Part shown: piece by piece, positions 33,791 to 43,081 of the stretch | Layout: each line of letters begins with the position of its first letter | How positions within the stretch are numbered: position 1 is the first letter of the stretch | Assembly: GCA_023409535.1 (NCBI GenBank) | Contig: JAEYGZ010000036.1 | Coordinates: 186,001 to 250,000, forward strand | Direction of reading: 5' to 3' | From: Bacillota bacterium | GTDB lineage: Bacteria; Bacillota; Clostridia; Lachnospirales; Lachnospiraceae | DNA: 64,000 nucleotides | Made by a program: the position numbers and the translations under genes | Notes under the pieces: model-generated | Databases searched by the model: none | What the model was told of the DNA's origin: nothing | What the model saw: only the letters and a program-made list of their open reading frames with translations

Positions 33791-34591
33791 ATGAGTAAGA
33801 TTAATGTAGCTATTGTCGATGACAATGAAAGGATGGTGAATCTGCTCGAGGACATTTTAAAGGAAGATTCAGATATCGAGGTTGTTGGCAAATCAGAAAA
33901 TGGTATCGATGCATTAGATATGATTAAGGAAAAGAAACCGGATGTTGTTCTGCTGGATTTAATCATGCCGAAGCTGGACGGACTTGGAGTAATGGAGAAG
34001 GTAAGGCGTGATTCAGAATTCAAGAAGAATCCTTCCTTTATCGTTATTACTGCAATCGGCCAGGAAGGCGTAACAGAGAATGCATTTGAGTTAGGTGCGA
34101 ACTACTATATTATGAAACCCTTTGATAATAATGTGATCTTGTCAAGAATTAAGCAGATCAAAGGAGATTATCACAACAAACTGATTGATAATCACAGAGT
34201 AAGCGCATATGAGAATAAGAGTGCATATATGGAGCGCAATCTTGAGTCTGATGTTACCAATATTATACATGAAATCGGTGTACCCGCACATATCAAAGGT
34301 TACCAGTACTTACGAGATGCAATCATGATGTCAGTCAATGATGCAGAGATGCTGAATTCCATAACCAAGCTGTTATATCCTTCGATTGCAAAGCGTCATA
34401 AGACAACCCCCAGCAGAGTGGAAAGGGCGATCCGCCATGCCATTGAGGTTGCCTGGAGCAGGGGGAAGATGGATACCATTGATGAATTATTCGGTTATAC
34501 CGTAAGCAACGGCAAAGGCAAACCGACAAATTCAGAGTTTGTAGCCTTAATTGCGGATAAGATACGTTTAGAATATAAATTAAGATCCTAA
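33791..34591 (+). CDS. spo0A: Sporulation master regulator Spo0A
   Basis: A 266-residue response regulator. The receiver domain (1-125) has the acidic pair DD at 10-11, the phosphoacceptor Asp56 in VVLLDLIMPKLDG, the switch threonine in IVITAIGQ and the conserved lysine in YIMKPFD. The C-terminal Spo0A DNA-binding domain (about 150-266) contains HEIGVPAHIKGYQYLRDAI and the recognition-helix region HKTTPSRVERAIRHAIEVAW, followed by FGYTVS-GKGKPTNSEFVALI, all typical. Phosphorylated Spo0A starts sporulation. A GGAGG lies 13 bases upstream of the ATG, a slightly long spacing. It is followed by a strong terminator. Confidence 0.96.
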   Translation: MSKINVAIVDDNERMVNLLEDILKEDSDIEVVGKSENGIDALDMIKEKKPDVVLLDLIMPKLDGLGVMEKVRRDSEFKKNPSFIVITAIGQEGVTENAFELGANYYIMKPFDNNVILSRIKQIKGDYHNKLIDNHRVSAYENKSAYMERNLESDVTNIIHEIGVPAHIKGYQYLRDAIMMSVNDAEMLNSITKLLYPSIAKRHKTTPSRVERAIRHAIEVAWSRGKMDTIDELFGYTVSNGKGKPTNSEFVALIADKIRLEYKLRS

Positions 34592-34645
34592 TTATTACTC
34601 ATATGGATTAGATTATGAAGCAATAAATATAGAAATAAAATATCA

Positions 34646-34743
34646 GGCTGCTGTGTTTGATATGCTTCCTCCTAAATAAACAAGTTTTTCTTAGTTCACT
34701 TGTCTACCTGGAAGGGAGAATATCAAACATAGCAGCCTTTTTC
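34646..34743 (+). terminator. Long hairpin terminator after spo0A
   Basis: GGCTGCTGTGTTTGATAT pairs with ATATCAAACATAGCAGCC with one mismatch, enclosing a further ACAAGT/ACTTGT hairpin, and is followed by TTTTT. Clear rho-independent terminator. Confidence 0.8.
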
Positions 34744-34780
34744 AGTTTATAGGAAGTTCATCTTATAAAGTAAAAACACT

Positions 34781-34888
34781 CCGCGCGGACGCGTACCCGC
34801 ACGTAATGTAACTAAATTTGTATCGGTAGATGTTGGCTTTGCGGGCCGCGTTCGGCACGAGAGTTTGCCAAGGCAAACTCTTTGTTTT
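34781..34888 (+). ncRNA. GC-rich structured intergenic element ending in a terminator
   Basis: A GC-rich island in an AT-rich 646-base gap (34592-35237). ACGCG and CCCGC (about 34789-34800) pair with GCGGG and CGCGT (34841-34851) around a 40-base loop; AGAGTTTGCC-AA-GGCAAACTCT (34860-34881) followed by TTGTTTT is an intrinsic terminator. The combination of a stable domain plus terminator, unattached to either neighbour (spo0A already has a terminator, gap has a promoter later), suggests a small RNA gene. No family recognised and no strong promoter seen. From 34889 to 35107 I see nothing further. Confidence 0.4.
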
Positions 34889-35107
34889 CGGAAGGATTAT
34901 GAGTTCATAGAAATAATCCCGGATGGAATCATATTATTTTACACGAAAAATTTATATGGATAAGCTGGTAGAAATGTGGTAATATTAAAGGCGGGCAGGT
35001 CGCCGGAACCAGATGTAACAAACCATACAAAAATGCACAAAAAAAAGTCCCTGAATATATAAAAAATAAACATAATCATAATATTAATGAATTGGGGAAA
35101 TATGCTC

Positions 35108-35136
35108 TTGATATTTCATCTTAAATTCGGTAAAAT
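35108..35136 (+). promoter_or_regulatory. Sigma-A promoter of gap
   Basis: TTGATA at 35108-35113 and TAAAAT at 35131-35136, spacer 17 bases, about 100 bases before the gap start codon. Confidence 0.65.
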
Positions 35137-35237
35137 AATTCTGGATTGAGAAAATTTTGTCAATGTAACGGATTGTATCAATTAATAGCTGTCTTTGGGC
35201 AGTTTATTATAAATTTAACAATTAGGAGGAATTAATC

Positions 35238-36251
35238 ATGGCAGTAAAAGTAGCAATTAATGGTTTTGGACGTATCGGCCGTCTTGCATTCAGACAGATG
35301 TTCGGGGCAGAAGGTTACGAAGTCGTTGCTATCAACGATTTAACGGATGCTAAGATGTTAGCTCACTTATTAAAATACGATTCCGCACAGGGAAGATATG
35401 CTAAGGCTGATACAGTAGTAGCAAAGGAAAGCTCCATCGTAGTTGACGGTAAAGAAATTCAGATTTATGCTCAGAAGAATCCCGCAGATTTACCCTGGGG
35501 TCAGCTTGGTGTTGATGTAGTTCTTGAGTGCACCGGCTTCTTCACTTCTAAGGCAAAGGCTCAGGCTCATATCGATGCAGGCGCTAAGAAGGTTGTTATC
35601 TCTGCTCCGGCCGGTGATGATCTTCCTACCATCGTATTCAGCGTAAATGAGAAGATTTTAAAGGCTTCCGATACTATCATTTCCGCAGCTTCCTGTACAA
35701 CAAACTGCTTAGCACCTATAGCAGATACATTAAATAAATTAGTTCCCATCGAAAAAGGCTTCATGACAACAATTCACGCTTACACCGGTGATCAGATGAC
35801 ACTTGACGGACCTCACCCGAAGGGTGACTTAAGAAGAGCTCGTGCTGCTGCTGTAAATATCGTTCCTAATTCCACAGGTGCTGCTAAGGCAATCGGCCTT
35901 GTAATTCCTGAGTTAAGCGGTAAATTAGACGGTGCTGCACAGAGAGTTCCGGTTCCTACAGGTTCTACTACTGAATTAGTAGCAGTTGTTAACGGTAAGG
36001 TTTCCAAGGCTGATATTAATGCAGCTATGAAGACAGCAGCCAGCGCTTCTTTCGGCTATACTGAGGATGAGCTTGTTTCCTCCGATATTATCGGTATTAC
36101 TTATGGTTCCTTATTCGATGCTACACAGACAAAGGTTACTGATCTTGAGAACGGCAAGAGCTTAGTTAAGATTGTTTCCTGGTATGATAACGAGAATTCC
36201 TATACCAGTCAGATGGTTAGAACAATCAAATATTTTGCTGAGTTAGCATAA
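35238..36251 (+). CDS. gap: Glyceraldehyde-3-phosphate dehydrogenase, type I
   Basis: A 337-residue glycolytic enzyme that oxidises glyceraldehyde 3-phosphate to 1,3-bisphosphoglycerate with NAD. The Rossmann motif is VAINGFGRIGRLAFR, the catalytic cysteine (about residue 153) lies in AASCTTNCLAPIA, the NAD-specificity region contains INDLTD, and the C-terminal SWYDNENSYTSQMV is typical. The ATG follows AGGAGG at ideal distance. It has its own promoter and terminator and begins the gap-pgk-tpiA-gpmI glycolytic cluster. Codon use is biased towards the favoured set, as expected for a highly expressed gene. Confidence 0.97.
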   Translation: MAVKVAINGFGRIGRLAFRQMFGAEGYEVVAINDLTDAKMLAHLLKYDSAQGRYAKADTVVAKESSIVVDGKEIQIYAQKNPADLPWGQLGVDVVLECTGFFTSKAKAQAHIDAGAKKVVISAPAGDDLPTIVFSVNEKILKASDTIISAASCTTNCLAPIADTLNKLVPIEKGFMTTIHAYTGDQMTLDGPHPKGDLRRARAAAVNIVPNSTGAAKAIGLVIPELSGKLDGAAQRVPVPTGSTTELVAVVNGKVSKADINAAMKTAASASFGYTEDELVSSDIIGITYGSLFDATQTKVTDLENGKSLVKIVSWYDNENSYTSQMVRTIKYFAELA

Positions 36252-36326
36252 TAGGGTAAAAATATAAGTCGGTTTTTATTCTTCAAGGTTTCTGCAGGTT
36301 ATATGCATTGTTAATTGATCCATCAT

Positions 36327-36358
36327 GGGTCCGGTCGATCAGGACCGGACCCTTTTTT
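36327..36358 (+). terminator. Intrinsic terminator between gap and pgk
   Basis: GGGTCCGGTC pairs perfectly with GACCGGACCC around GATCAG, followed by TTTTTT. Strong; may limit read-through so that gap is made in excess of pgk. Confidence 0.9.
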
Positions 36359-36436
36359 AGATCAAAGGAAGGCCCATATTTTTCCGGTGTTATTCGGGGG
36401 GACTTCAGCTATCAAATATTTGAAGGGAGAATGAAC

Positions 36437-37630
36437 ATGTTAAATAAGAAGACTGTTGATGATATTAACGTAAAAGGTCAAAGAGTATTGGTAAGATGTG
36501 ATTTTAATGTTCCGTTGCAGGATGGCAGGATTACAGATGAGGTTCGTCTGGTTGAGGCACTTCCTACCATAAAAAAGCTCATTAAGGATGGAGGTAAGAT
36601 TATCCTTTGTTCTCATTTGGGCAAACCGAAGGGTGAGCCCAAGCCGGAATTGTCCCTTACACCGGTAGCAGAAAGATTAGCTCAGTTATTAGGCCAGGAA
36701 GTGAAGTTTGCGAAGGATGATAACGTAGTTGGTGAGAATGCTAAGGCTGCAGTAGCTGCAATGAAGGATGGAGAAGTAGTTCTTCTTGAGAACACCCGTT
36801 ACAGAGTAGAAGAGACAAAGAACGGCGAAGCTTTCAGTAAGGAGTTGGCATCCCTTTGTGACGTGTTCGTGGATGATGCGTTTGGTACCGCTCACAGAGC
36901 ACACTGCTCCAATGTTGGCGTTACCCAGTTTGTAAAGACAGCTGTTGTAGGTTACTTAATGCAGAAGGAAATCGAATTCCTTGGCAATGCCGTAAATAAT
37001 CCTACCAGACCCTTCGTGGCAATCCTTGGCGGATCTAAGGTATCCAGCAAGATATCCGTTATCGACAACCTGCTTGATAAGGTTGATATCTTAATCATTG
37101 GCGGCGGTATGGCTTATACCTTCATGAAAGCGCTTGGCGAAGAAGTTGGTAATTCATTATTAGAGGCTGATTTCTTAGAGTATGCAAAGCAGATGATGGA
37201 AAAGGCTGAGAAGAAGGGCGTTAAGCTCTTAATTCCGGTGGATACTGTAGTTGCACAGGACTTCTCCAACGATGTTCCTTTTAAGACAGTAGGACGCGGT
37301 GAGATCGAAGCAGGCTGGCAGGGACTTGATATCGGTGAGAAGACTCGTGAGCTTTATGCTGATGCCATCAAGAGTGCAAAGACTGTTGTTTGGAACGGAC
37401 CCATGGGCGTATTTGAGTTCTCTAATTTTGCAGCAGGTACCATCGCAGTTGCTAAGGCGTTGGCAGAAATCGATGCTACTACGATCATCGGCGGCGGTGA
37501 CTCTGCAGCGGCGGTTAACATCTTAGGCTTTGGCGATAAGATGACACATATTTCTACCGGCGGCGGTGCTTCTCTTGAATTCCTGGAGGGCAAGGAGCTT
37601 CCCGGCGTTGCTGCAGCAAATGATAAGTAA
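36437..37630 (+). CDS. pgk: Phosphoglycerate kinase
   Basis: A 397-residue kinase that makes ATP from 1,3-bisphosphoglycerate. The signature RVLVRCDFNVPLQDGRITDE is at the N-terminus, followed by LCSHLGKPKG, ENTRYRVEE, DDAFGTAHRAHCSN and, in the C-terminal nucleotide domain, VAILGGSKVSSKI and GGGDSAAAV. The frame is open from 36308, across the gap terminator, but the ATG at 36437 with AAGGGAG seven bases ahead gives the standard start; an ATG at 36431 is too near the ribosome site. Part of the glycolytic cluster. Confidence 0.96.
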   Translation: MLNKKTVDDINVKGQRVLVRCDFNVPLQDGRITDEVRLVEALPTIKKLIKDGGKIILCSHLGKPKGEPKPELSLTPVAERLAQLLGQEVKFAKDDNVVGENAKAAVAAMKDGEVVLLENTRYRVEETKNGEAFSKELASLCDVFVDDAFGTAHRAHCSNVGVTQFVKTAVVGYLMQKEIEFLGNAVNNPTRPFVAILGGSKVSSKISVIDNLLDKVDILIIGGGMAYTFMKALGEEVGNSLLEADFLEYAKQMMEKAEKKGVKLLIPVDTVVAQDFSNDVPFKTVGRGEIEAGWQGLDIGEKTRELYADAIKSAKTVVWNGPMGVFEFSNFAAGTIAVAKALAEIDATTIIGGGDSAAAVNILGFGDKMTHISTGGGASLEFLEGKELPGVAAANDK

Positions 37631-37675
37631 TGCTGCGCTGTATAATAGAATAGGTATATAATTTCATATCATATC

Positions 37676-37730
37676 ATAACAAGCTTTTCTTCAGATAACA
37701 GTTTGATATTTGAGGAAAAGCTTGTTATAA
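37676..37730. terminator. Perfect 14-bp inverted repeat after pgk
   Basis: ATAACAAGCTTTTC pairs with GAAAAGCTTGTTAT around a 25-base loop. The 3' side has only a short AT stretch, so it is at best a partial terminator or an mRNA-stabilising structure. Confidence 0.5.
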
Positions 37731-37832
37731 TCTACATGAAGATACAAATTTTCCAAAAGTAAGAAATATGTTTTTAAATGGCTATTTATGAAACTATAAT
37801 GAATAATAAAATGTTTATTTGGAGGATTCCTT

Positions 37833-38579
37833 ATGCGTAGAAAAATAATTGCAGGTAACTGGAAGATGAACAAGACCCCGGCTGAAGCGGTTGCATTAAT
37901 CAATGAGTTAAAGCCCTTGGTGGTAACAGAGGACGCTGATGTTGTATTTTGCGTTCCGGCAGTATCCTTGACAACAGCTCTTGAAGCTGTAAAAGGTACC
38001 AACATTGCAATCGGTGCACAGAATATGTATTATGAAGAGAGCGGTGCATATACCGGTGAGATCGCACCGAATATGTTAACCGGCATTGGTGTAAAATATG
38101 TCATTATAGGACACTCTGAAAGAAGAGAATACTTTGCTGAGACAGATGAAACCGTGAATAAGAAAGTGTTGAAGGCATATGAACATGGTATTACACCGAT
38201 TATCTGCTGCGGGGAATCCTTAAAGCAGAGAGAGCAGGGAATTACCATCGACTGGATTCGTCAGCAAATTAAGATTGCATTCTTAAATGTCACGACAGAT
38301 CAGGCAAAGACAGCAGTAATCGCATATGAGCCTATTTGGGCAATCGGAACCGGTAAGGTTGCGACTACCGAGCAGGCGGAAGAGGTTTGCAAGGCAATTC
38401 GTGAATGTATTGCCGAAATTTATGATGAAGCCACAGCGGCAGCGATCCGTATTCAATACGGCGGCAGCGTTACAGCTGCAAGTGCGGCAGATTTATTCTC
38501 CCAGGCAGACATTGATGGCGGTCTTGTTGGCGGCGCAAGCTTAAAGGCGGACTTTGGAAAGATCGTTAATTATAAATAA
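37833..38579 (+). CDS. tpiA: Triosephosphate isomerase
   Basis: A 248-residue TIM barrel that interconverts dihydroxyacetone phosphate and glyceraldehyde 3-phosphate. The active-site lysine is in IIAGNWKMNKT, the electrophilic histidine in VIIGHSERREYF, the catalytic glutamate in IAYEPIWAIGTGKVAT (loop 6) and the phosphate-binding end in QYGGSVTA and GGLVGGASL. The ATG follows TGGAGGA. Its product also recovers the dihydroxyacetone phosphate formed by the rhamnulose- and fuculose-phosphate aldolases encoded at 50-58 kb. Confidence 0.97.
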   Translation: MRRKIIAGNWKMNKTPAEAVALINELKPLVVTEDADVVFCVPAVSLTTALEAVKGTNIAIGAQNMYYEESGAYTGEIAPNMLTGIGVKYVIIGHSERREYFAETDETVNKKVLKAYEHGITPIICCGESLKQREQGITIDWIRQQIKIAFLNVTTDQAKTAVIAYEPIWAIGTGKVATTEQAEEVCKAIRECIAEIYDEATAAAIRIQYGGSVTAASAADLFSQADIDGGLVGGASLKADFGKIVNYK

Positions 38580-38763
38580 CGAGCGGATAGAAATCTCAAG
38601 CTGAACAGCGTATGATAATATAAACGCAGTGGAAGATCATGAATAAACTTTGTGTTCATAATATAAGGAAAGCGGCATGATTGGAGCAACATGATGATGA
38701 ACCTGGTTATTTGTTCGTGGAGGACTGTAAGGCTTGGGTTAATAGAAAGGCAAGGTTGTTTGG

Positions 38764-40305
38764 ATGAGTAAAAGACCGACAGTGTTAATGATATTAGATG
38801 GTTATGGTTTAAATGATAAGACAGAAGGCAACGCAATAGCGGAAGCAAATACTCCCGTAATAGACCGTTTGATGAAGGAATACCCCTATGTAAAGGGTTA
38901 TGCCAGCGGGATGGCGGTTGGACTTCCGGAAGGACAGATGGGTAATTCTGAAGTAGGTCATATCAACATGGGCGCAGGAAGAATTGTTTACCAGGAGCTG
39001 ACCAGAATTACAAAAGAGATCCGGGACGGCGAATTCTTTATGAATGCTGCACTGCTTACAGCAATTGATAACTGTAAGAGAAACAATTCTGATTTACATT
39101 TATACGGACTTCTTTCCGATGGCGGTGTTCATAGTCACAATACCCATATATATGCATTATTGGATCTCGCTAAGAGAAACGGTATATCCAATGTTTATGT
39201 TCATGCATTTCTGGACGGGCGTGATACACCTCCGGCTTCCGGCAAGAGCTATGTTGAGAAGCTTTGGGAGCAGATGCAGATTGCGGGTGTAGGTAAGATT
39301 GCAACAGTAATGGGACGTTATTATGCAATGGACCGTGATAACCGCTGGGATCGTGTAGAAAAGGCATATCGTGCAATGGCATATGGAGAAGGCGAGACCG
39401 CAGACAGTGCAGTGGGTGCTGTACAAAATTCCTATGATGCTGAGAAGTTCGATGAATTTGTATTACCTACCGTAGTTATGGAGAACGGTAAACCGGTAGC
39501 AACCATTAAGGATAAGGATTCTATTATCTTTTTTAATTTCAGGCCGGATCGTGCAAGAGAGATCACCAGAGTATTTTGTCAGGAGGAATTCTCAGGCTTT
39601 GACCGCGGTGAGCGAAGGGATGTTACCTACGTATGCTTCTCTGAATATGACATTACAATACCGAATAAAATCGTAGCTTTCCATAAGATATCACTGGATA
39701 ATACCTTTGGACAGTTCCTGTCGGAGCATCATAAGACCCAGCTCCGTATGGCAGAAACCGAGAAATATGCACATGTTACCTTCTTCTTTAATGCAGGAGT
39801 GGAAGCGCCTTATGAAGGAGAGGAACGTATCCTTGTAAATTCACCTAAGGTTGCAACCTATGATCTTCAGCCGGAGATGAGCGCATTTTCTGTGGCAGAG
39901 AATCTTGTAACAGCAATCAAATCCGGTAAATACGATGTTATTGTCGTTAACTTTGCTAATCCTGACATGGTTGGACATACCGGAATTGAAAGTGCGGCAA
40001 TAAAAGCAATTGAAGCAGTGGATAAATGCGTAGGTATGGCAGTGGATGCATTATTATCCGTGGATGGTCAGATGTTCATCTGTGCGGATCATGGAAATGC
40101 GGAGCAGCTGATCGATTATACTACGGGAGAACCCTTTACAGCACATACGACAAACCCCGTACCGTTCATTCTGGTGAATTATGATAAGGATTATACTCTG
40201 GCAGAGGGCGGACGTCTGGCAGATATCATTCCTACCATGATTGAAATGATGGGCATGGTAAAACCGGATGAGATGACCGGTAAATCCCTGCTGGTGAAAA
40301 AATAA
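38764..40305 (+). CDS. gpmI: 2,3-bisphosphoglycerate-independent phosphoglycerate mutase
   Basis: A 513-residue alkaline-phosphatase-superfamily enzyme using Mn2+. The metal motif TVLMILDGYGLND is at the N-terminus, the phosphoserine is in EGQMGNSEVGHINMGAGRIV, and later metal ligands appear in NFANPDMVGHTG and CADHGNAEQLID; FNFRPDRAREITR is also conserved. The ribosome site is a modest AAAGGCAAGG. Downstream is secG. The 184-base gap before it has no clear terminator, so it may be transcribed with tpiA. Confidence 0.96.
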   Translation: MSKRPTVLMILDGYGLNDKTEGNAIAEANTPVIDRLMKEYPYVKGYASGMAVGLPEGQMGNSEVGHINMGAGRIVYQELTRITKEIRDGEFFMNAALLTAIDNCKRNNSDLHLYGLLSDGGVHSHNTHIYALLDLAKRNGISNVYVHAFLDGRDTPPASGKSYVEKLWEQMQIAGVGKIATVMGRYYAMDRDNRWDRVEKAYRAMAYGEGETADSAVGAVQNSYDAEKFDEFVLPTVVMENGKPVATIKDKDSIIFFNFRPDRAREITRVFCQEEFSGFDRGERRDVTYVCFSEYDITIPNKIVAFHKISLDNTFGQFLSEHHKTQLRMAETEKYAHVTFFFNAGVEAPYEGEERILVNSPKVATYDLQPEMSAFSVAENLVTAIKSGKYDVIVVNFANPDMVGHTGIESAAIKAIEAVDKCVGMAVDALLSVDGQMFICADHGNAEQLIDYTTGEPFTAHTTNPVPFILVNYDKDYTLAEGGRLADIIPTMIEMMGMVKPDEMTGKSLLVKK

Positions 40306-40469
40306 GTTGAAATAATTCCTATTGTATGGTAGAATTGACTTTAGTTTTTTGGAGATAGTGTGAATAGACTCGTTTAAGGCATGCGAGTTCTGAAAAGCAG
40401 TTTTCACACGCAAAATTTGTGCTTGCAGCCCAAAGTTTGCAGGCCGTGAAGAAAGGTCAGGTTTTTTGT

Positions 40470-40709
40470 ATGCAGGCTTTAAAGCTTATTGTTCAGATTA
40501 TATACATTTTGGTATGTATCGGTTTAACCTTTGTCGTATTGAAGCAGGAAGGTAAAGTTGCAGGTTTGTCCGGAGCACTTGTTGGATCCGGTGATACCTA
40601 CTGGAGTAAGAATAAGGGTCGTTCTGTAGAAGGCACCCTGGAGAGAGTAACCAAGTATTTAGCTGGTGCATTTGCTGTTCTTACTATCCTTCTGAGCCTT
40701 AATTGGTAA
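40470..40709 (+). CDS. secG: Preprotein translocase subunit SecG
   Basis: A 79-residue membrane protein with two hydrophobic helices (IVQIIYILVCIGLTFVVL and YLAGAFAVLTILLSL) separated by a glycine-rich, basic loop (QEGKVAGLSGALVGSG), the SecG pattern. It assists SecYE in protein export. The open frame extends to 40419, but the ATG at 40470 with GAAAGGTCAGG upstream gives the correct size and topology. Location before rnr, smpB and ssrA is the conserved Firmicute order. Confidence 0.9.
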   Translation: MQALKLIVQIIYILVCIGLTFVVLKQEGKVAGLSGALVGSGDTYWSKNKGRSVEGTLERVTKYLAGAFAVLTILLSLNW

Positions 40710-40743
40710 GCAATCGTCTTCAATTTGAATTATGATATGATTC

Positions 40744-40778
40744 AAAACACTCTGAACTACTTCAGAGTGTTTTTTTTG
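40744..40778 (+). terminator. Intrinsic terminator after secG
   Basis: AAAACACTCTGAA pairs with TTCAGAGTGTTTT around CTAC, ending in a run of eight T. Confidence 0.9.
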
Positions 40779-40861
40779 GCCAATCTATGGTATACTATTG
40801 ATAAGTATTTATCTTGTTTACAGATTGTCCCAATAATTTACCGGAAAAGTAGGTGCCGCGA

Positions 40862-43006
40862 ATGAAGGATCACGAACGATTAGATGAAAAAAGAACAATG
40901 CTTGAGGAAATGTTCAAAAGCAAAGAATATAAACCGATGCGATTTAAAGACCTGTTAGCATTATTACAGGTACCAAGAGGTGCAAAGCATGAGCTGAAGA
41001 TGGTTCTGGACCAGTTGATTTCTGGAGGCATCATTCTGCTGGATAGCCAGGGACGATACCGTATTCCGGGGGACGATGTCCGGGTAGGAACATTTTCAGG
41101 AACCTCCAGAGGCTTTGGATTTGTGACCATCGAAGGAGAAGAGCAGGATATCTTTATCCCGGGAGAGGCTACCAAGGGTGCTCTTCATGGGGATAAGGTT
41201 ATGATTGCGGTGAAGGATGTGCAGACAGGCAAACGCAAGGAAGGCACCGTAGTTAACATTCTCGAACGCGGTAAGAATGAAATCATCGGAACCTTTGAAA
41301 AGAGTAAGAATTTTGGCTTCGTACTGCCGGATAACCAGAAGTTCGGTAAAGATATCTTCATTCCGAAGGAGCATACCAAGGGTGCGGTTACAGGACACAA
41401 GGTTGTCGTAAAGCTTACCAATTACGGAGATGCAAGCTCGAATCCTGAGGGTAAAATTATTGAGATTCTGGGACATATCAATGACCCGGGCGTAGATATT
41501 TTATCCGTGGTTAAGGCGTATGATCTGCCGATGGAATTTCCGGAAGAGGTTATGAGATTGTTAACAAATGTTCCCGAGGAGATTGATCCCAGGGAAATTA
41601 TAAATAGAAAAGACATCCGTGAGGTACCAACGGTGACAATTGACGGAGAGGATGCCAAGGACCTTGACGATGCCATCTCCATCAGTAAGGAAGGCGACAT
41701 CTATCATCTGGGTGTGCATATTGCCGATGTATCCCATTATGTAAGGGAGGATGCAGCGCTGGACAAGGAGGCGCTAAAACGCGGCACCAGTGTCTATCTG
41801 GTGGATCGCGTGATACCCATGCTTCCCCACAAGCTGTCGAATGGCATCTGTTCCTTAAACCCGGGAGTTGACCGGCTGGCACTCAGCTGTTTCATGGACA
41901 TTGATGCCAAGGGAACTGTTCTGGGGCATGAGATAGCGGAGACGGTCATTCGCTCCGACAGGCGCATGACCTATACCAATGTAGCAAAGATTGTGGACCA
42001 TAGCGATGAAGAAGTGATCAGAGAATATGAAGACTTTGTTCCGATGTTTTCGCTGATGCAGGAGCTGGCTGAGGTACTCCGGGAGCGCAGACATAAAAGA
42101 GGATCCATTAATTTTGATTTTCCTGAGAGCAAGATTATCGTCGATGCAAAAGGGAAGCCCTTGGAGGTAAAGCCCTATGAGAGAAATAAGGCGACCAAGA
42201 TTATCGAGGAATTCATGCTGATAGCCAATGAAACCATTGCGGAGGATTATTTCTGGCAGGAGATTCCCTTCGTATATCGTACCCATGATAACCCGGATGA
42301 GGAGAAGATAAAGAAGCTGGCTATCTTCATTAATAATTTCGGTTACAGTATTAAGCTTGGCCAGGAGGAAATTCATCCGAAGGAATTGCAAAAGCTCCTG
42401 GTAAAGGTAGAGGATACCCCTGAGGAGGCACTCATCAGCCGCCTTACCTTACGGTCCATGAAGCAGGCAAAGTATACAGTAGCCAATACGGGACATTTTG
42501 GTCTGTCAGCAAAGTATTACTGTCACTTTACTTCACCCATCAGGCGATATCCGGATCTGCAGATACATCGTATTATTAAGGAAAATCTGAACGGTAAGCT
42601 GGGTGAGAAGAGAATAAGCCATTATGAGAAGATACTCTTTGAGGTGGCCAATCACTCCAGTCAGACAGAGCGCCGTGCGGATGAAGCGGAGCGTGAGGTT
42701 GAGAAGCTGAAGAAGGTTGAATACATGATAGAGCATATCGGCGAGACCTTTGAAGGAGTCATCTCAGGATTAACCACCTGGGGCATGTATGTGGAGCTGC
42801 CCAATACCATTGAGGGAATGATCAGGGTCAGCGAGATGCATGATGATTATTATATCTATGATGAAGAACGTTATCAGATGGTGGGAGAGCATACGAAAAA
42901 GACTTATAAGCTGGGGCAGAAGATAACCGTCGAGGTCGTGAATGCAGATAAGATCATGAGGACCATTGATTTTGAGATCGCGGAGGAAAATCCTGTAGAG
43001 GAATAA
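40862..43006 (+). CDS. rnr: Ribonuclease R
   Basis: A 714-residue 3'-5' exoribonuclease. Order of domains: N-terminal winged helix (1-65), two cold-shock domains (about 70-230, FGFVTIEGEEQDIFIPGE and FGFVLPDNQKFGKDIFIP), the RNB catalytic domain (about 250-580) with the metal-binding aspartates in TIDGEDAKDLDDAISI, and a C-terminal S1 domain (about 625-710, FEGVISGLTTWGMYVELPNT). It degrades structured RNA and participates with tmRNA in non-stop mRNA decay, matching its location next to smpB. The ATG at 40862 is preferred to a GTG at 40853. Confidence 0.96.
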   Translation: MKDHERLDEKRTMLEEMFKSKEYKPMRFKDLLALLQVPRGAKHELKMVLDQLISGGIILLDSQGRYRIPGDDVRVGTFSGTSRGFGFVTIEGEEQDIFIPGEATKGALHGDKVMIAVKDVQTGKRKEGTVVNILERGKNEIIGTFEKSKNFGFVLPDNQKFGKDIFIPKEHTKGAVTGHKVVVKLTNYGDASSNPEGKIIEILGHINDPGVDILSVVKAYDLPMEFPEEVMRLLTNVPEEIDPREIINRKDIREVPTVTIDGEDAKDLDDAISISKEGDIYHLGVHIADVSHYVREDAALDKEALKRGTSVYLVDRVIPMLPHKLSNGICSLNPGVDRLALSCFMDIDAKGTVLGHEIAETVIRSDRRMTYTNVAKIVDHSDEEVIREYEDFVPMFSLMQELAEVLRERRHKRGSINFDFPESKIIVDAKGKPLEVKPYERNKATKIIEEFMLIANETIAEDYFWQEIPFVYRTHDNPDEEKIKKLAIFINNFGYSIKLGQEEIHPKELQKLLVKVEDTPEEALISRLTLRSMKQAKYTVANTGHFGLSAKYYCHFTSPIRRYPDLQIHRIIKENLNGKLGEKRISHYEKILFEVANHSSQTERRADEAEREVEKLKKVEYMIEHIGETFEGVISGLTTWGMYVELPNTIEGMIRVSEMHDDYYIYDEERYQMVGEHTKKTYKLGQKITVEVVNADKIMRTIDFEIAEENPVEE

Positions 43007-43081
43007 ATCCTTGTTACATGGAGGGCTTGTGTCTGCATGTGCACAGTACAAGCTTAGTATTTATATTGGGAGATAGGTAGA

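Noticed and set aside
36308..36436. Extended N-terminus of phosphoglycerate kinase
   Set aside because: The extension would be translated from the gap terminator hairpin; the ribosome site and family start point to 36437.
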